Counted from the first letter of the stretch, positions 6,116-15,982 are shown. The stretch is 64,000 nt of DNA from Streptococcus ruminicola (GCF_011387195.1 NZ_CP046920.1:1-64000); one strand, 5' to 3'. Numbers and translations are program-made. The notes: a model not told the origin generated them from the letters alone.

Positions 6116-8962
6116 TTAGTAAAAATCGATTCTTTCATCTTCATCATCAAAATCAGTTAATTGATTTTGACTTACTGTCTCACTTTTTTCATTTTGAATT
6201 ACATATTCTTCATTGTTTAGTAAACGTGTAGAAACCTTGACTTTAGGTAAGCTAATTTTTTCTTCAATGAATGAATCATTTGCTACTTCTTCTTGTAAGT
6301 TTATTTTACTATTTTTTAGGTCTTCTTTTGCTTCTCTCTGACGTTTTAATTGACTTCCGCTTTCTGCAATTTTGTCATCAATAATATTATCATTTTCGTC
6401 ATCAAAGCTTGATTTATTGTCTTCAAATATATCAGGATTCTGAACTGACATAATTGTTAACCATTCATCAGGAAGGAAATCTTTTTCAGATAAAATCTCT
6501 CTTTCGCTATTCTTGATATAGTATTTCTCTACTTCTTCTTTCCAAATTTTATATGCTTCCATATCTTCAGAATTATTAGTATCAAATGGTGGTTTGTAGT
6601 CTAAATTTTTGTTAAACATTGGTAATTTGAAACTAGGCTCTGATGTGATAAACATAACGTCAGATACTTCATCATCGATAACCATAACGCCAGCATATTC
6701 AAATTTTTCTAGTTTAGACATATCAGATTGAGTTAGCATTTCTTTTTCTACTATTGTTTCGGTAACATTTGTAGCATTACTGTCATTACCAGCTAACAAA
6801 TCCTCTTGGGCATATCGATTACTTTCCTCGAGAACTAACTTAGTTCCTCCTCGATTAGCAATATATTTAACAGAATCGGGACTACCTTGTTGGAAAACAA
6901 AAGCGTTACGATAAGATTGAAAAAGTGCGTTAGCCCTATCACGTCCTACGGTTGCTACTGCTTGTTCGTAGTCTTGATATAAATGAATCACAGGTGTTCT
7001 AAATTTACGATTCTGATCCAAAAAGCTTTGGTCACGTTTCATTAGAATAGTATTTTTTTCGTCATTCATAAATGGGAAAATTGGTGATAAATTTGGGAGT
7101 CTTCGATAAGCTCCAGATTGCATAATAATTTCTGCGACCTGACCAACCATTTTACTATTTGAATCACCCAATTCAGCTTTGGCAGAATTAACTAATAGAA
7201 TTCCACCCATTTTTAATAAAGCATCTACACTTTTTGTTGATTGCGAAAAGAAAACACGACGAACTTCAGGATTAGCAGCTAAACGACGTAAAACATTTTT
7301 TAGACCATCAATATTAGCATCAAATTTAAAAGTAGATTCATTTTTAAAATCTGTAATTAAATTCTTTTTGAAGTAAGTATATGTATCGGTCATAATACTC
7401 AATTTTGCTTTTTCTTGTCTATGTCTATACGACATTTTTCGCAAATTAATTGACATATTTGCATTAAAACGTGATGGAGGATTTCCATTACTAATCCATT
7501 CTTCAAATTCCGAATCATACTTCTCATTAAATTCTTTATTAAATGGTTCAAAGAGTCGATTTGCTCTTTTGATAACTACCTTTAATAATTCTAGTCGAGC
7601 AAAGATGTAGTCATCATTTTCTAGTAATTGGAAGAATTCACTCAATGTTGGAGGATTTCCTTTTAGGTGACTATTGATAGGAGCTTCTGCAATTGGAGTA
7701 GTTAATTTTAATAAATTGACAATATTTTTTGTGTGAGCTTCTTCACTGTTTAGAAAGAAAGTATTTCCTGAACTACTTTCACCTTCACTGAAATTTCTAA
7801 ATAAATCAGACGCTAATGCAGATGCTGTAGTAATATCAGCATCTAAAATATTAATGGCGTCTGTATCCTTTCGATGAGGATCTACCAGCCAAACCACATC
7901 ATCTGGTAAACCTGATCTTTTTACGATTTCTAAAGCATCTTTAATAAGGTCTCCAGAAGGCTCATTGACGTAATAACCGTTGGTTAAATCTTTACCTAGT
8001 CCTTTTGTAAACCACTCTTCTACAGCAGATTCATTTAAATCTCTTTTTTCTTCTTCAGAAGCATCTAAGTTTGCTATTTCTCGACGTTTTGATTTAACAT
8101 ATTTAGCAAATGTTTTGATATAAAAGATAAAATTTTCTGTATCACTGATAATGATTGGCTTTGCAATTGAGGCAGATTTACCAACACCAATAAGTCCAAT
8201 CCAGACACTATTTAATGCTCGAGTAGCAGCATTCATAATGACGTCAGTACGTGATTTTGAGTCTACCCCAATCTTGATGGTAGATATTCCTTTGGTATCT
8301 CTATCTTGGACTAATTTATCGATGCACTTGTCTTTATAAAATCTGCTTTCTAACCATTGATCAATTAGCAATTGGTATGGTCTTATATCTTTTTGATACG
8401 AGTTTAAAAAAAGATAAACATAAATAAAAACTGGGAAAACTAATAGTAAGCTATTTGAAAATTGATTACCAATTAAAATGTGTAATGTATGATAATTTAG
8501 TTTCCAATCAGTGTATTTTAAATAGCTATTAGCATTTAGATATAAAGAATTAACGGTAGCTAAGATGTAGTTGTTAATAGTAAATAAAATAATATTTACT
8601 CCAGAAATAATGCCACCAATAAACGATACTAAAATGTAATTTTTGATTGAAATGACACGCTCATTTCTCGGATAATCCGATAATCTTTCAAATAATCTAA
8701 AACGTTGGCGACTTGTTAAATTTGTATGCCATTTTCCAAAATAAAGAGCACTGTTAAGATTAATAAATTGTATGACCCAAAATAGCATGTACATTCCAAA
8801 TGTTACCTTTATTTTAAAAACAAGGCACCATAAAGAAGTCAATAGTCCTAGTATGGATATTCCAAAGTTTAATTGAAGAATTCTTTTACAAAATAATAAT
8901 ACAAAGTCAAAGGTTCGATGACCCTTTGTGTAATATTGAAGTCGATTCAAAAAATATTTCAT
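6116..8962 (-). CDS. VirD4-type coupling protein (conjugative ATPase)
   Basis: The 948-aa product would bring the relaxosome to the secretion channel and power DNA export. Hydrophobic segments lie near residues 32-75, 107-135 and 168-187. A Walker A motif, GLIGVGKSA, is at about 256-264, followed by SIAKP. A TraM-recognition/TraG-like motor region follows (QDYEQAVATVGRDRA at about 650). The C-terminal 150 residues are acidic and probably disordered, as expected of a substrate-docking tail. An AAAGGAG site precedes the ATG. It follows a small membrane gene by 12 bp, so the two may form a complex. Confidence 0.8.
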   Translation of the reverse strand: MKYFLNRLQYYTKGHRTFDFVLLFCKRILQLNFGISILGLLTSLWCLVFKIKVTFGMYMLFWVIQFINLNSALYFGKWHTNLTSRQRFRLFERLSDYPRNERVISIKNYILVSFIGGIISGVNIILFTINNYILATVNSLYLNANSYLKYTDWKLNYHTLHILIGNQFSNSLLLVFPVFIYVYLFLNSYQKDIRPYQLLIDQWLESRFYKDKCIDKLVQDRDTKGISTIKIGVDSKSRTDVIMNAATRALNSVWIGLIGVGKSASIAKPIIISDTENFIFYIKTFAKYVKSKRREIANLDASEEEKRDLNESAVEEWFTKGLGKDLTNGYYVNEPSGDLIKDALEIVKRSGLPDDVVWLVDPHRKDTDAINILDADITTASALASDLFRNFSEGESSSGNTFFLNSEEAHTKNIVNLLKLTTPIAEAPINSHLKGNPPTLSEFFQLLENDDYIFARLELLKVVIKRANRLFEPFNKEFNEKYDSEFEEWISNGNPPSRFNANMSINLRKMSYRHRQEKAKLSIMTDTYTYFKKNLITDFKNESTFKFDANIDGLKNVLRRLAANPEVRRVFFSQSTKSVDALLKMGGILLVNSAKAELGDSNSKMVGQVAEIIMQSGAYRRLPNLSPIFPFMNDEKNTILMKRDQSFLDQNRKFRTPVIHLYQDYEQAVATVGRDRANALFQSYRNAFVFQQGSPDSVKYIANRGGTKLVLEESNRYAQEDLLAGNDSNATNVTETIVEKEMLTQSDMSKLEKFEYAGVMVIDDEVSDVMFITSEPSFKLPMFNKNLDYKPPFDTNNSEDMEAYKIWKEEVEKYYIKNSEREILSEKDFLPDEWLTIMSVQNPDIFEDNKSSFDDENDNIIDDKIAESGSQLKRQREAKEDLKNSKINLQEEVANDSFIEEKISLPKVKVSTRLLNNEEYVIQNEKSETVSQNQLTDFDDEDERIDFY

Positions 8963-8974
8963 ACGCTATCTCCT

Positions 8975-9448
8975 TTAGTAACTAAAAAGATTCTTGAATA
9001 TTTGTAATATGATTAAACTGCCAAAAGTAGCGATTGCTCCAGCAATAAGATAAATACGTTGATTGTTAGCGCTACTTCTTTTCCGATTATCTGTAAAGAT
9101 TTTCTGATAGTTAAAAATATGTGATTGAATAATTACGAAAGATGGAATAAAAGCTACAATCAAAAATTGTAATAGTGTAAATATGTTCTCGAAATCAGTA
9201 AATTTTATTGTATTAAAATTATTTTTATTATATAAACCTGCGAAAATAAACAGAGGAATAAATCTGAGTAAATAGACAAAGATAATCGCTACTCCTGTAG
9301 TTATTGTCAATGCTTTTCTTGATTTATTATTTCGAATTTGTTTAGCAAATAAAAGTGACATCAGACCTATTATGACTACTAACCAAGGTAAAAAGGTTAG
9401 CGCAACCAAAAAATAATACATTAAATGATTTAGTTCTTCTAAACCCAT
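8975..9448 (-). CDS. Small polytopic membrane protein upstream of the coupling protein
   Basis: The 157-aa product has four clear hydrophobic segments at about residues 8-35, 45-72, 88-108 and 132-152, and little else. AGAAAGG precedes the start. It lies 12 bp upstream of the coupling-protein gene and is cotranscribed with it. Conjugative coupling proteins often work with a small membrane partner, so this is a candidate, but there is no sequence signature to prove it. Confidence 0.65.
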   Translation of the reverse strand: MGLEELNHLMYYFLVALTFLPWLVVIIGLMSLLFAKQIRNNKSRKALTITTGVAIIFVYLLRFIPLFIFAGLYNKNNFNTIKFTDFENIFTLLQFLIVAFIPSFVIIQSHIFNYQKIFTDNRKRSSANNQRIYLIAGAIATFGSLIILQIFKNLFSY

Positions 9449-9478
9449 ATTTTTTCCTTTCTAAAGAAAAAACTAAAA

Positions 9479-9504
9479 CTAAATGTTTCTTATGAAACAT
9501 TTAG
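9479..9504 (-). terminator. Terminator after the S1-like gene
   Basis: A perfect hairpin of CTAAATGTTTC with GAAACATTTAG is followed leftward by TTTTAGTTTTTT. Confidence 0.75.
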
Positions 9505-9525
9505 CTTTAGATAATAAAGAGATAA

Positions 9526-10776
9526 TTATTTTTTTTGAAAGAATGAGGCAAGCATATCATTTTTTCGTTCATTTATTGTTGTATTGAATAGACAATGAAC
9601 AAAAATTGAAATTTTACCACTTTCAGTATCAGTATATGCTCTTGCACGTTCAACAAAAACGGAAATTGGTTCCTTTGTAACTGCTAATTGCGGTGTAATT
9701 TCAGCTTGTGGTTTCAATTTAACAAGAACACCCGGAAAATCCTCTAACTCTATAAAGTGTTTTTTAGTAGGATCATAAGTGATTAAATATGCTTTAAAAA
9801 CTTTACCAACCATTTTCTTTTCCTCAATAAGACGTTTCAAACGGATAACGGGTTTCTCTTCAAATGATATGTGTTCACCTTGGAGCAAAATAGTATTATT
9901 AGTATTTTCGTTTTCGCTATTAGTATTTTTACCTCTTCCCCTTCTGAATCCAGTATAATTAAACTCAACCTCGTCAAAGGTATGTACAGTATCTTTGATA
10001 GAGTAAACTTTAGAATTAGCCATGTAGCTATACTCTTCGTTGGGAATAAAGAAGGTATATAGTTCGTTAGTAAGGACAAAAACTCCTTTATCTGAAACAT
10101 AAGTTACTAACCCTTTAAATGGTTGATTTAAAATTCGATTTTGTAATGGAGTGAGTTTTCTTTGAGTATTGCCAGAAGGAATATTGTCAGCAATATAAGA
10201 ATTCATTATAAATTCTGCTATATCAATATCTCCCTCTGCTACATAGTTATGTTTTATACTGTTTTCCAAAAAATAATTTTCATATCGACGTTCTTTCAAA
10301 TCGACTAATTTAACGGGTAAGATTCTATCAATCATGTGTCTAAGTTTATGGGTCTGAGACATACCGGCATGACGATGTGGAACATAAATTTTTAAACCTT
10401 CTAAAGTTGGTTCGATAGGTTCAACAACTAACATATCTTCTAAGGCGACAAATTTAGGATTATCTTTTGCAACAGTTGGTGCAGTTTCAATGACACCTAC
10501 TACGCGGCACGCAAGAATTTTTTTACGTGCTTCTCGTTTTAACCGTTCATCTCCCATTAAAGAACGATCGATATGTGGTTGTGTGTAATCTTGAACTAAA
10601 CTAATGAGGTGACTTGGGACCACTTCAAAACCAAGGTCCATATATTCTTCCTCATACCAATTTTTCTGATTTTTTCTAGCTTGTGCGATTACAATAGAGG
10701 TATTTTTTTTACCGTCATCAGTTTCTAGATATTTAGCATGTTTATATTGCTCTTGAATTTCTCTTAAAGGTAGCAT
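9526..10776 (-). CDS. Protein with S1-like RNA-binding fold
   Basis: The 416-aa product contains FKGLVTYVSDKGVFVL followed by FFIPNEEYSYMA at about residues 216-250, which fits the start of an S1/OB fold (GxVxxVxxxGxFVxL...GFIPxSE). An earlier stretch, RVVGVIETAPTVAKDNPKFV, may be a second, degenerate OB domain. It probably binds nucleic acid. Related large S1-like proteins occur on big plasmids and phages, with unclear roles. It is monocistronic, with an activator-type promoter (10811-10858) and its own terminator. CGGAG precedes the ATG. Confidence 0.55.
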   Translation of the reverse strand: MLPLREIQEQYKHAKYLETDDGKKNTSIVIAQARKNQKNWYEEEYMDLGFEVVPSHLISLVQDYTQPHIDRSLMGDERLKREARKKILACRVVGVIETAPTVAKDNPKFVALEDMLVVEPIEPTLEGLKIYVPHRHAGMSQTHKLRHMIDRILPVKLVDLKERRYENYFLENSIKHNYVAEGDIDIAEFIMNSYIADNIPSGNTQRKLTPLQNRILNQPFKGLVTYVSDKGVFVLTNELYTFFIPNEEYSYMANSKVYSIKDTVHTFDEVEFNYTGFRRGRGKNTNSENENTNNTILLQGEHISFEEKPVIRLKRLIEEKKMVGKVFKAYLITYDPTKKHFIELEDFPGVLVKLKPQAEITPQLAVTKEPISVFVERARAYTDTESGKISIFVHCLFNTTINERKNDMLASFFQKK

Positions 10777-10810
10777 CTTTAATTCTCCGTTCTAAAAAGC
10801 TTTTCTCTTT

Positions 10811-10858
10811 ATTATACTTTAGATTCTAAGCCATTTAAATCTCAGAAATCTATGATAG
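10811..10858 (-). promoter_or_regulatory. Activator-type promoter with CTATSATAG site
   Basis: CTATGATAG (10850-10858) lies exactly 33 bp from TATAAT (minus strand, 10811-10816), with no TTGACA-like box between. Confidence 0.65.
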
Positions 10859-10871
10859 ATTTTTTGCGCCC

Positions 10872-10905
10872 AAAAAAAGTATACCTTGTCTAGGTATACT
10901 TTTTT
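10872..10905. terminator. Two-way terminator
   Basis: AAAAAAAGTATACC pairs with GGTATACTTTTTT. It closes the leftward 47-aa gene. Confidence 0.85.
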
Positions 10906-10926
10906 AACTAAGATTGTCAAATACAG

Positions 10927-11070
10927 TTAGTGTAACATAGAGAATCCAATTATTAATAAGATAATAGGGATAATAATAGCTACTTTTGAAATATATTTTT
11001 TGGTAATAGCTATTAATATAAAAATAATATTTATCAAAACAATACCTACTGTTGCCACGAGTTGAAACAT
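10927..11070 (-). CDS. 47-aa membrane peptide
   Basis: A short leftward reading frame encodes a 47-aa, mostly hydrophobic peptide (MFQLVATVGIVLINIIF... ending IIGFSMLH) with two membrane-spanning stretches separated by a short KKYISK loop. Support is good for its size: TTTGGAGGGAATT just upstream of the ATG, a consensus promoter (TTGACT, 17 bp, TACAAT at 11096-11124) and a strong terminator 20 bp downstream. Function unknown. Its conventional promoter, unlike those of its neighbours, suggests constitutive expression. It sits next to the partition repeats. Confidence 0.65.
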   Translation of the reverse strand: MFQLVATVGIVLINIIFILIAITKKYISKVAIIIPIILLIIGFSMLH

Positions 11071-11095
11071 AATTCCCTCCAAACGTCTTTATATA

Positions 11096-11124
11096 ATTGT
11101 ATTCTGAAATGCTAGGTAAGTCAA
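11096..11124 (-). promoter_or_regulatory. Consensus sigma-70 promoter of the 47-aa gene
   Basis: TTGACT (11119-11124) and TACAAT (11096-11101) are separated by 17 bp. No CTATSATAG site is present. Confidence 0.65.
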
Positions 11125-11149
11125 TTAAATGGACATATAATATTTATTA

Positions 11150-11430
11150 TATTAACCATAATTGTGATACGCATTATAAATATTATATTTGTACCAATGG
11201 TTGCAAGTGCGTATTCGAGAATATGAATGAAAACCGCTTATCATAGTACATAGCCACTTAGTATTCACGATAATTACCGAAGATATATCAAATACAATAA
11301 ATATAATAAATATAATAAATGTAATAAATACATCAAATATCATACACAGTATATTTGACATAAATGCTATACGTGATATAATTGTATTGTAAAAGATAAA
11401 TATATGCGGATAAATCATAGTTAAATTTAT
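11150..11430. repeat. 9-bp phased repeat field, left of parA
   Basis: No gene is seen. The sequence can be read as consecutive 9-bp units with consensus near TATNATAAA. The clearest run is near 11280-11350 (TATAATAAA, TATAATAAA, TGTAATAAA, TACATCAAA, TATCATACA); phase is kept with more divergence on either side. Together with the fields at 12840-13945, 19130-19260 and 35603-35750 it probably forms a partition site. Confidence 0.65.
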
Positions 11431-11511
11431 TTCAAAGCCGCTAAAAGCAAAATCGGTAAATCTTTACAAGAATTATTTATGCGATTTTAAGTTAAAAAAA
11501 GGAGTCAACAA

Positions 11512-12327
11512 ATGAAGATTATTACGTTTAATAACAATGCTGGTGGTGTTGGAAAAACAACGTGGACTTTTAATACTGCTTTCTATGCTGCTGCAGAAGG
11601 TAAAAGAGTACTTGTGATGGGAACAGACCCAAGTTGTAACCTCACAAATCGTATGATTGGATATTTTGCTAGAATTACTAATCAAAATAAAGAAGATCTT
11701 CTGCAACAAATTCAGTTTGAAAATACTGTTGAAGCAGTTTTTAAAAATGTCTCTTTTGCTCCAATTACAATTACAGATAAAATTGATTTTCTAGCGGAAA
11801 CAAAAACTCTTTATGATCTTAAACATATCAAAGAAGCATCACTCTTGCATTGGTGGTGGGATAACGAAGAATATTTAATGAGTAATTACGACCTTATTTT
11901 GATTGATACCCATAATGACGATCGTGTATTTACAAAAGCTGCGTATGCAGTTAGTGATGTTGTATCAGTGTTAGTAGATAAAACTGATAAAACTTTTGAT
12001 AAGGTGTCGGATCTCCGAGAAATGCTTGAAAAAATTAAAGATGACAACAGAGACCGAAACGGTACTTTTGTCACTGCTAAAATTGTGATTATTGGCAACG
12101 ATTTAGATAATAATAGTGCTGGTAAAGCGATGAAATTACGTTTAGAAAAACTACAGCGCCAATATCCTGAAGACTTTATCGGATATATTGAACATCGCGA
12201 AAGTGTTGTAAAAGCAGAAAATGCTTTTATGCCACTGATTGAGTATAAAAATAAGGAACGTTTATCAGCTAGCCTTGAACGCTTTTACCGTGAAACCAAA
12301 AAAGTTATTCAAAAACTGATTGCTTAA
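11512..12327 (+). CDS. parA: ParA-type partition ATPase
   Basis: The 271-aa product starts MKIITFNNNAGGVGKTTWTF, a ParA/MinD-type Walker A. A Walker B-like DLILIDTHND is at about residues 127-136. The usual signature lysine in KGGVGKT is Ala here (AGGVGKT), while the P-loop lysine is kept. ParA ATPases bind the nucleoid and, with a small centromere-binding protein, segregate low-copy replicons. The gene overlaps no neighbour but is followed 32 bp later by a parB-like gene. The flanking 9-bp repeat fields fit a partition locus. Start at 11512 with AAAAGGAG. Confidence 0.85.
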   Translation: MKIITFNNNAGGVGKTTWTFNTAFYAAAEGKRVLVMGTDPSCNLTNRMIGYFARITNQNKEDLLQQIQFENTVEAVFKNVSFAPITITDKIDFLAETKTLYDLKHIKEASLLHWWWDNEEYLMSNYDLILIDTHNDDRVFTKAAYAVSDVVSVLVDKTDKTFDKVSDLREMLEKIKDDNRDRNGTFVTAKIVIIGNDLDNNSAGKAMKLRLEKLQRQYPEDFIGYIEHRESVVKAENAFMPLIEYKNKERLSASLERFYRETKKVIQKLIA

Positions 12328-12358
12328 ATTAACAAAAAAATTTAAAAGGAGAAAAAAT

Positions 12359-12712
12359 ATGCCTGTTTCTAAACCTAAAGGACTACTAACTAAAAATACT
12401 GCTGTAAATATTCAAAATTCAAAAGAGACTACTTTAGATAAAATTGAAGAAAAATTAGTGCCAAAACCTAAAAAAGATAGAAGAAAAACAAAAGATCTTG
12501 CAACAAATAGCACGACATTTACAATGGCACCAGTTATCCGTGAAATCCTAACAGAGCAACGCTTAAAAAATGCTCCACTAATGTCAGATTCACGATATTT
12601 GAGTAATCTTATTTATAGAGATAAATTTGGACAGGATTTATACAATCCTAATGAAAAAGGAAATCATCAGTTATTTGAAATTGATCCAAAAACTGGTGAG
12701 CAATTACACTAA
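12359..12712 (+). CDS. ParB-like small centromere-binding protein
   Basis: The 117-aa product has a basic, flexible N-terminal half (residues 1-55, rich in Lys, with KPKKDRRKTKD). The C-terminal half, VIREILTEQRLKNAPLMSDSRYLSNLIYRDKF, could form a ribbon-helix-helix or similar dimerisation unit. Small basic partners directly downstream of ParA are typical of type Ib partition systems, and contiguous short repeats are their usual target. The start at 12359 is set by AAAAGGAG; an upstream in-frame codon at 12320 lies inside parA. The call rests mainly on context. Confidence 0.65.
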   Translation: MPVSKPKGLLTKNTAVNIQNSKETTLDKIEEKLVPKPKKDRRKTKDLATNSTTFTMAPVIREILTEQRLKNAPLMSDSRYLSNLIYRDKFGQDLYNPNEKGNHQLFEIDPKTGEQLH

Positions 12713-12726
12713 TTATGAGATAAATA

Positions 12727-12760
12727 TTTTAAAAGCACCCTATATGGGGTGCTTTTAAAA
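12727..12760 (+). terminator. Terminator after the partition operon
   Basis: TTTTAAAAGCACCC pairs with GGGTGCTTTTAAAA around a TATATG loop, right after the parB-like stop. Confidence 0.8.
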
Positions 12761-12839
12761 TACCTTTTTATAATGCTGAGGATACTCTATCGTTTATAAC
12801 ACACTTCACTAGTCTACACATATTAGCAAAAAAGGACGA

Positions 12840-13945
12840 TATATATTACTGATATTACAATACATATAGGCTTGGTAAACAATATCGTATTTATGATAAA
12901 TATAAGAAGTGTCATATTTATTATAAGTGCTCAAAATATTGAGTGTTCCACCCTACTGGAAAGCTGTATGTTACTTATAATACTGCTAACCAATATCCTA
13001 AATGTTATCAATATCATAAATAGGATAAATATATATAATATTGCACTTATGATAAATATCCCAAATAATAACTGACTACCCTTCACTGGAAAAAGTAAGC
13101 TCCATATCTTATTTATAACAACGCCAACTAATATTCTAAGTGTTATAAGTGTCCCAAATATTATAAATATATCAAGTATCATGTTTATGAAACTAGTTAC
13201 TGAACCTCATTGTAAAGAGATGGTCCACCTCTTCTACTGCTAACCAATACCCCAAGTATTATCAATGTCATAAATAGGATAAATATATAAAACATTGTGT
13301 TTATGATAAATATCCCAAATAATAATTGACTACCCTTCACTGGAAAAGTAAGCTCCATATCTTATTTATAACAACGCCAACTAATATTCTAAGTGTTATA
13401 AGTGTCCTAAATATTGTAAATATATCAAGTATCATGTTTATGAAACTAGTTACTGAACCTCATTGTAAAGAGATGGTCCACCTCTTCTACTGCTAACCAA
13501 TACCCCAAGTATTATCAATGTCATAAATAGGATAAATATATAAAACATTGTGTTTATGATAAATATCCCAAATAATAATTGACTACCCTTCACTGGAAAA
13601 AGTAAGCTCCATATCTTATTTATAACAACGCCAACTAATATTCTAAGTGTTATAAGTGTCCTAAATATTGTAAATATATCAAGTATCATGTTTATGAAAC
13701 TAGTTACTGAACCTCATTGTAAAGAGATGGTCCACCTCTTCTACTGCTAACCAATACCCCAAGTATTATCAATGTCATAAATAGGATAAATATATAAAAC
13801 ATTGTATTTATGATAAATATCCCAAATAATAATTGACTACCCTTCACTGGAAAAAGTATGCCACGTATCCTACTTATAGTATTTCTAAGTGATAGCATGT
13901 TTGTTATAAGTGTTATACTTATCATATTTTTAATAAGTACCATAA
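12840..13945. repeat. Four approximately 254-bp tandem units built from 9-bp phased repeats
   Basis: No gene is seen. CTGCTAACCAATA recurs at about 12983, 13237, 13490 and 13744, a period of 253-254 bp. The second and third units are nearly identical; the second has lost one A in GGAAAAAGTAAG. Within each unit much of the sequence parses into 9-bp steps, for example TGTTATCAA, TATCATAAA, TAGGATAAA, TATATATAA and TATGATAAA near 13000-13060. This is the largest of four such fields and lies directly downstream of parA/parB, so it is probably the main centromere. Confidence 0.75.
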
Positions 13946-13973
13946 ATATAAGGAAGTGCCGTTCCTAAAAAAT

Positions 13974-14032
13974 CTATGATAGGAGAAAATTGCTCTCTAG
14001 CTATTTTCACTTTTTAATCTAAGTAGTATACT
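13974..14032 (+). promoter_or_regulatory. Activator-type promoter of the pilus operon
   Basis: CTATGATAG (13974-13982) is 44 bp upstream of TATACT (14027-14032), one helical turn more than the 33-bp class. TTTTTAATCTAAGTAGTATA followed by CTGACGAAG around the -10 is repeated at the nuclease promoter (19331-19358). Confidence 0.65.
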
Positions 14033-14081
14033 GACGAAGTATTTAAAATACAAAAAATTATTATTTTATTAAGGAGAAGAT

Positions 14082-15959
14082 ATGAAAATCTCAAAAGTTA
14101 TTTCGTTATCTGCAGCAGCACTAACACTAGCAACACTGGCAACTTCTGCTAATATTTCAGCGGATACTACCGATGTTATTGATACTAGTCGCGCAGCGTC
14201 ACTAACAATTCATAAATATGATGAGACTGCAGCAGTAGATGCAGGAGTTGATTTGAACCAATTTACATCAAACGGTAAGGCTAATGCTTCAGCAGAAAGT
14301 AGTCTAGCTAATTTTGGTATTAGAGATGTACAATTCTCTTATATGAAAGTTGGAGATATTCGAACAAAATCAGATAATGGAAAAATGGGATTGCTTTATG
14401 ATATTCCGGCTGAATTAGCTAAAATTCTCAATGTAACTTCAAAAAGAGCTGACGGTTATTTTACTTCAACTGAATTAAATACAGCTTTAGCTACTATTTT
14501 GCAAAATAATACAGCTTCTAAAGATAAATTAGAAAACTATTTTAATTCATCTAATAAAAAAACGGCAATGGCATTAACAGATGCTTATGGGCTAGCAAAA
14601 GCTACAGAACTAGCTCAAGGACTTTATTTAGTTGTTGAAACAAAAGTCCCTTCTAATGTTAATACAACAACTGATCCATTCTTTGTTTCTTTACCAATGA
14701 CTGACGCTGAAGGAGATAACTGGTTTTATGATGTAAATGTTTATCCTAAAAACCAAACTAGTCTTCCTACTCTAGATAAAAAAGTACGTCAACATGATGA
14801 TTTTACTTTAAAAAATAAAACTGCTGCATATGCAGACACAGCAACAGCTTCAGCTGGAGATACTTTGGATTATACATTGATTTCAAAATTACCTAAAATT
14901 ACTTCAACTTCAACATATCTGAAAGAATATAATTTTGCTGATGAAATTACTAATGGAATGACATACAATAAAGATGTCACAATCCATTTCTATAATACAA
15001 AAGAAGAAGCAGAAGCTAATGATACTTCTAAAGCTATTAAATCTTGGAGTGCAACAACAGATAAAGCTGGAAAATCAGAAGCTTCTGATAAATTCACAAC
15101 AAGCTTTTCTTCTGGGGCTAAAACAAATAAAATGACAGTTAATACAACAGCTGCAGGACTTTCAGAAATTGATCCATCACTTTCTGAAAAATACATGGTT
15201 GTTAGCTATTCTGCAACTGTTCAATCAGACAATAAATTGGTTCTAGGTGACAACGGTAACGATAATACAGCAACACTTTCTTGGAAACGTACTAGTGAAA
15301 ACAGTACAGATACTTTAGAAGATAAAGCACGAGTTTACTCATTTGGTATTGACCTGAAAAAAGAATTTGATGCTAAAAAAGATGGCACAAAAGGTGATCC
15401 TACACAAGTTCAATTTGTTCTACAAAACAAAACAGATGGTCACTATATTACAGCTAAAAAAGACAGTGCTGGTGATTATTATGTTACTGATAATGCGAAA
15501 GCTACAAAAGAATCAGAAGGAGCAAAATTCTCACCAAGTGAAGATGGTAGCCTTCATATTTATGGTCTAGAAGCAGACACTTATGTTTTGACTGAAATTA
15601 AATCAGATAAAGGATACCAACTTTTGAAATCTCCAATTGAGGTATCTATCACATCAACATTAGATACAATTGTTCCTTCACAATCTACATTATATGATAA
15701 GAAAAAAGCCGATACAGCTATTTCAACGGTTGCAGGCAATCGTGCTAGTGCAAAAGTTGATGGTAAAACAGCGACAATGGAAGCAGTAGCAAATTCTAAT
15801 AATGGTGCAGTATCTGTGACTGTTACAAATACACCTGGCTTTACACTTCCTAAAACAGGTGGAAAAGGTACTGTTATTTGTACAATTGCAGGAGCAGTAG
15901 TAGCTTCTGCAGTAGTAGCGTTAATGGTGCGTAAACGTAAAGAAGAAAAAGAAGCATAG
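14082..15959 (+). CDS. LPXTG major pilin-like protein (isopeptide-forming)
   Basis: The 625-aa product has a signal peptide (residues 1-29, ending ISADT). The mature start DTSRAASLTIHKYDE is typical of SpaA/FctA-type pilins. Repeated Ig-like domains follow, then a Cna-B-like domain near 430-585 ending in NTPGFT. The sorting signal is LPKTG (589-593), a hydrophobic helix and RKRKEEKEA. It would be polymerised by the sortase encoded next and anchored to peptidoglycan. Directly downstream come a class C sortase and an adhesin, forming a three-gene pilus operon. AAGGAGAAGAT precedes the ATG. In a conjugative element such a pilus could aid mating contact. Confidence 0.85.
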   Translation: MKISKVISLSAAALTLATLATSANISADTTDVIDTSRAASLTIHKYDETAAVDAGVDLNQFTSNGKANASAESSLANFGIRDVQFSYMKVGDIRTKSDNGKMGLLYDIPAELAKILNVTSKRADGYFTSTELNTALATILQNNTASKDKLENYFNSSNKKTAMALTDAYGLAKATELAQGLYLVVETKVPSNVNTTTDPFFVSLPMTDAEGDNWFYDVNVYPKNQTSLPTLDKKVRQHDDFTLKNKTAAYADTATASAGDTLDYTLISKLPKITSTSTYLKEYNFADEITNGMTYNKDVTIHFYNTKEEAEANDTSKAIKSWSATTDKAGKSEASDKFTTSFSSGAKTNKMTVNTTAAGLSEIDPSLSEKYMVVSYSATVQSDNKLVLGDNGNDNTATLSWKRTSENSTDTLEDKARVYSFGIDLKKEFDAKKDGTKGDPTQVQFVLQNKTDGHYITAKKDSAGDYYVTDNAKATKESEGAKFSPSEDGSLHIYGLEADTYVLTEIKSDKGYQLLKSPIEVSITSTLDTIVPSQSTLYDKKKADTAISTVAGNRASAKVDGKTATMEAVANSNNGAVSVTVTNTPGFTLPKTGGKGTVICTIAGAVVASAVVALMVRKRKEEKEA

Positions 15960-15982
15960 TTAAAAAGTAGGAGGATAAGGTT

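Noticed and set aside
12463..12485. TTAGTGCCAAAACCT inside the parB-like gene, matching the end of the CRISPR repeat
   Set aside because: Only about 12-14 bases match, in coding sequence without the rest of the repeat or scaffold; likely chance.
12872..13943. Several 60-85-codon reading frames in the 254-bp repeats
   Set aside because: They repeat the same hydrophobic peptide from repeat DNA, lack ribosome sites and occur on both strands, as expected from AT-rich repeats.
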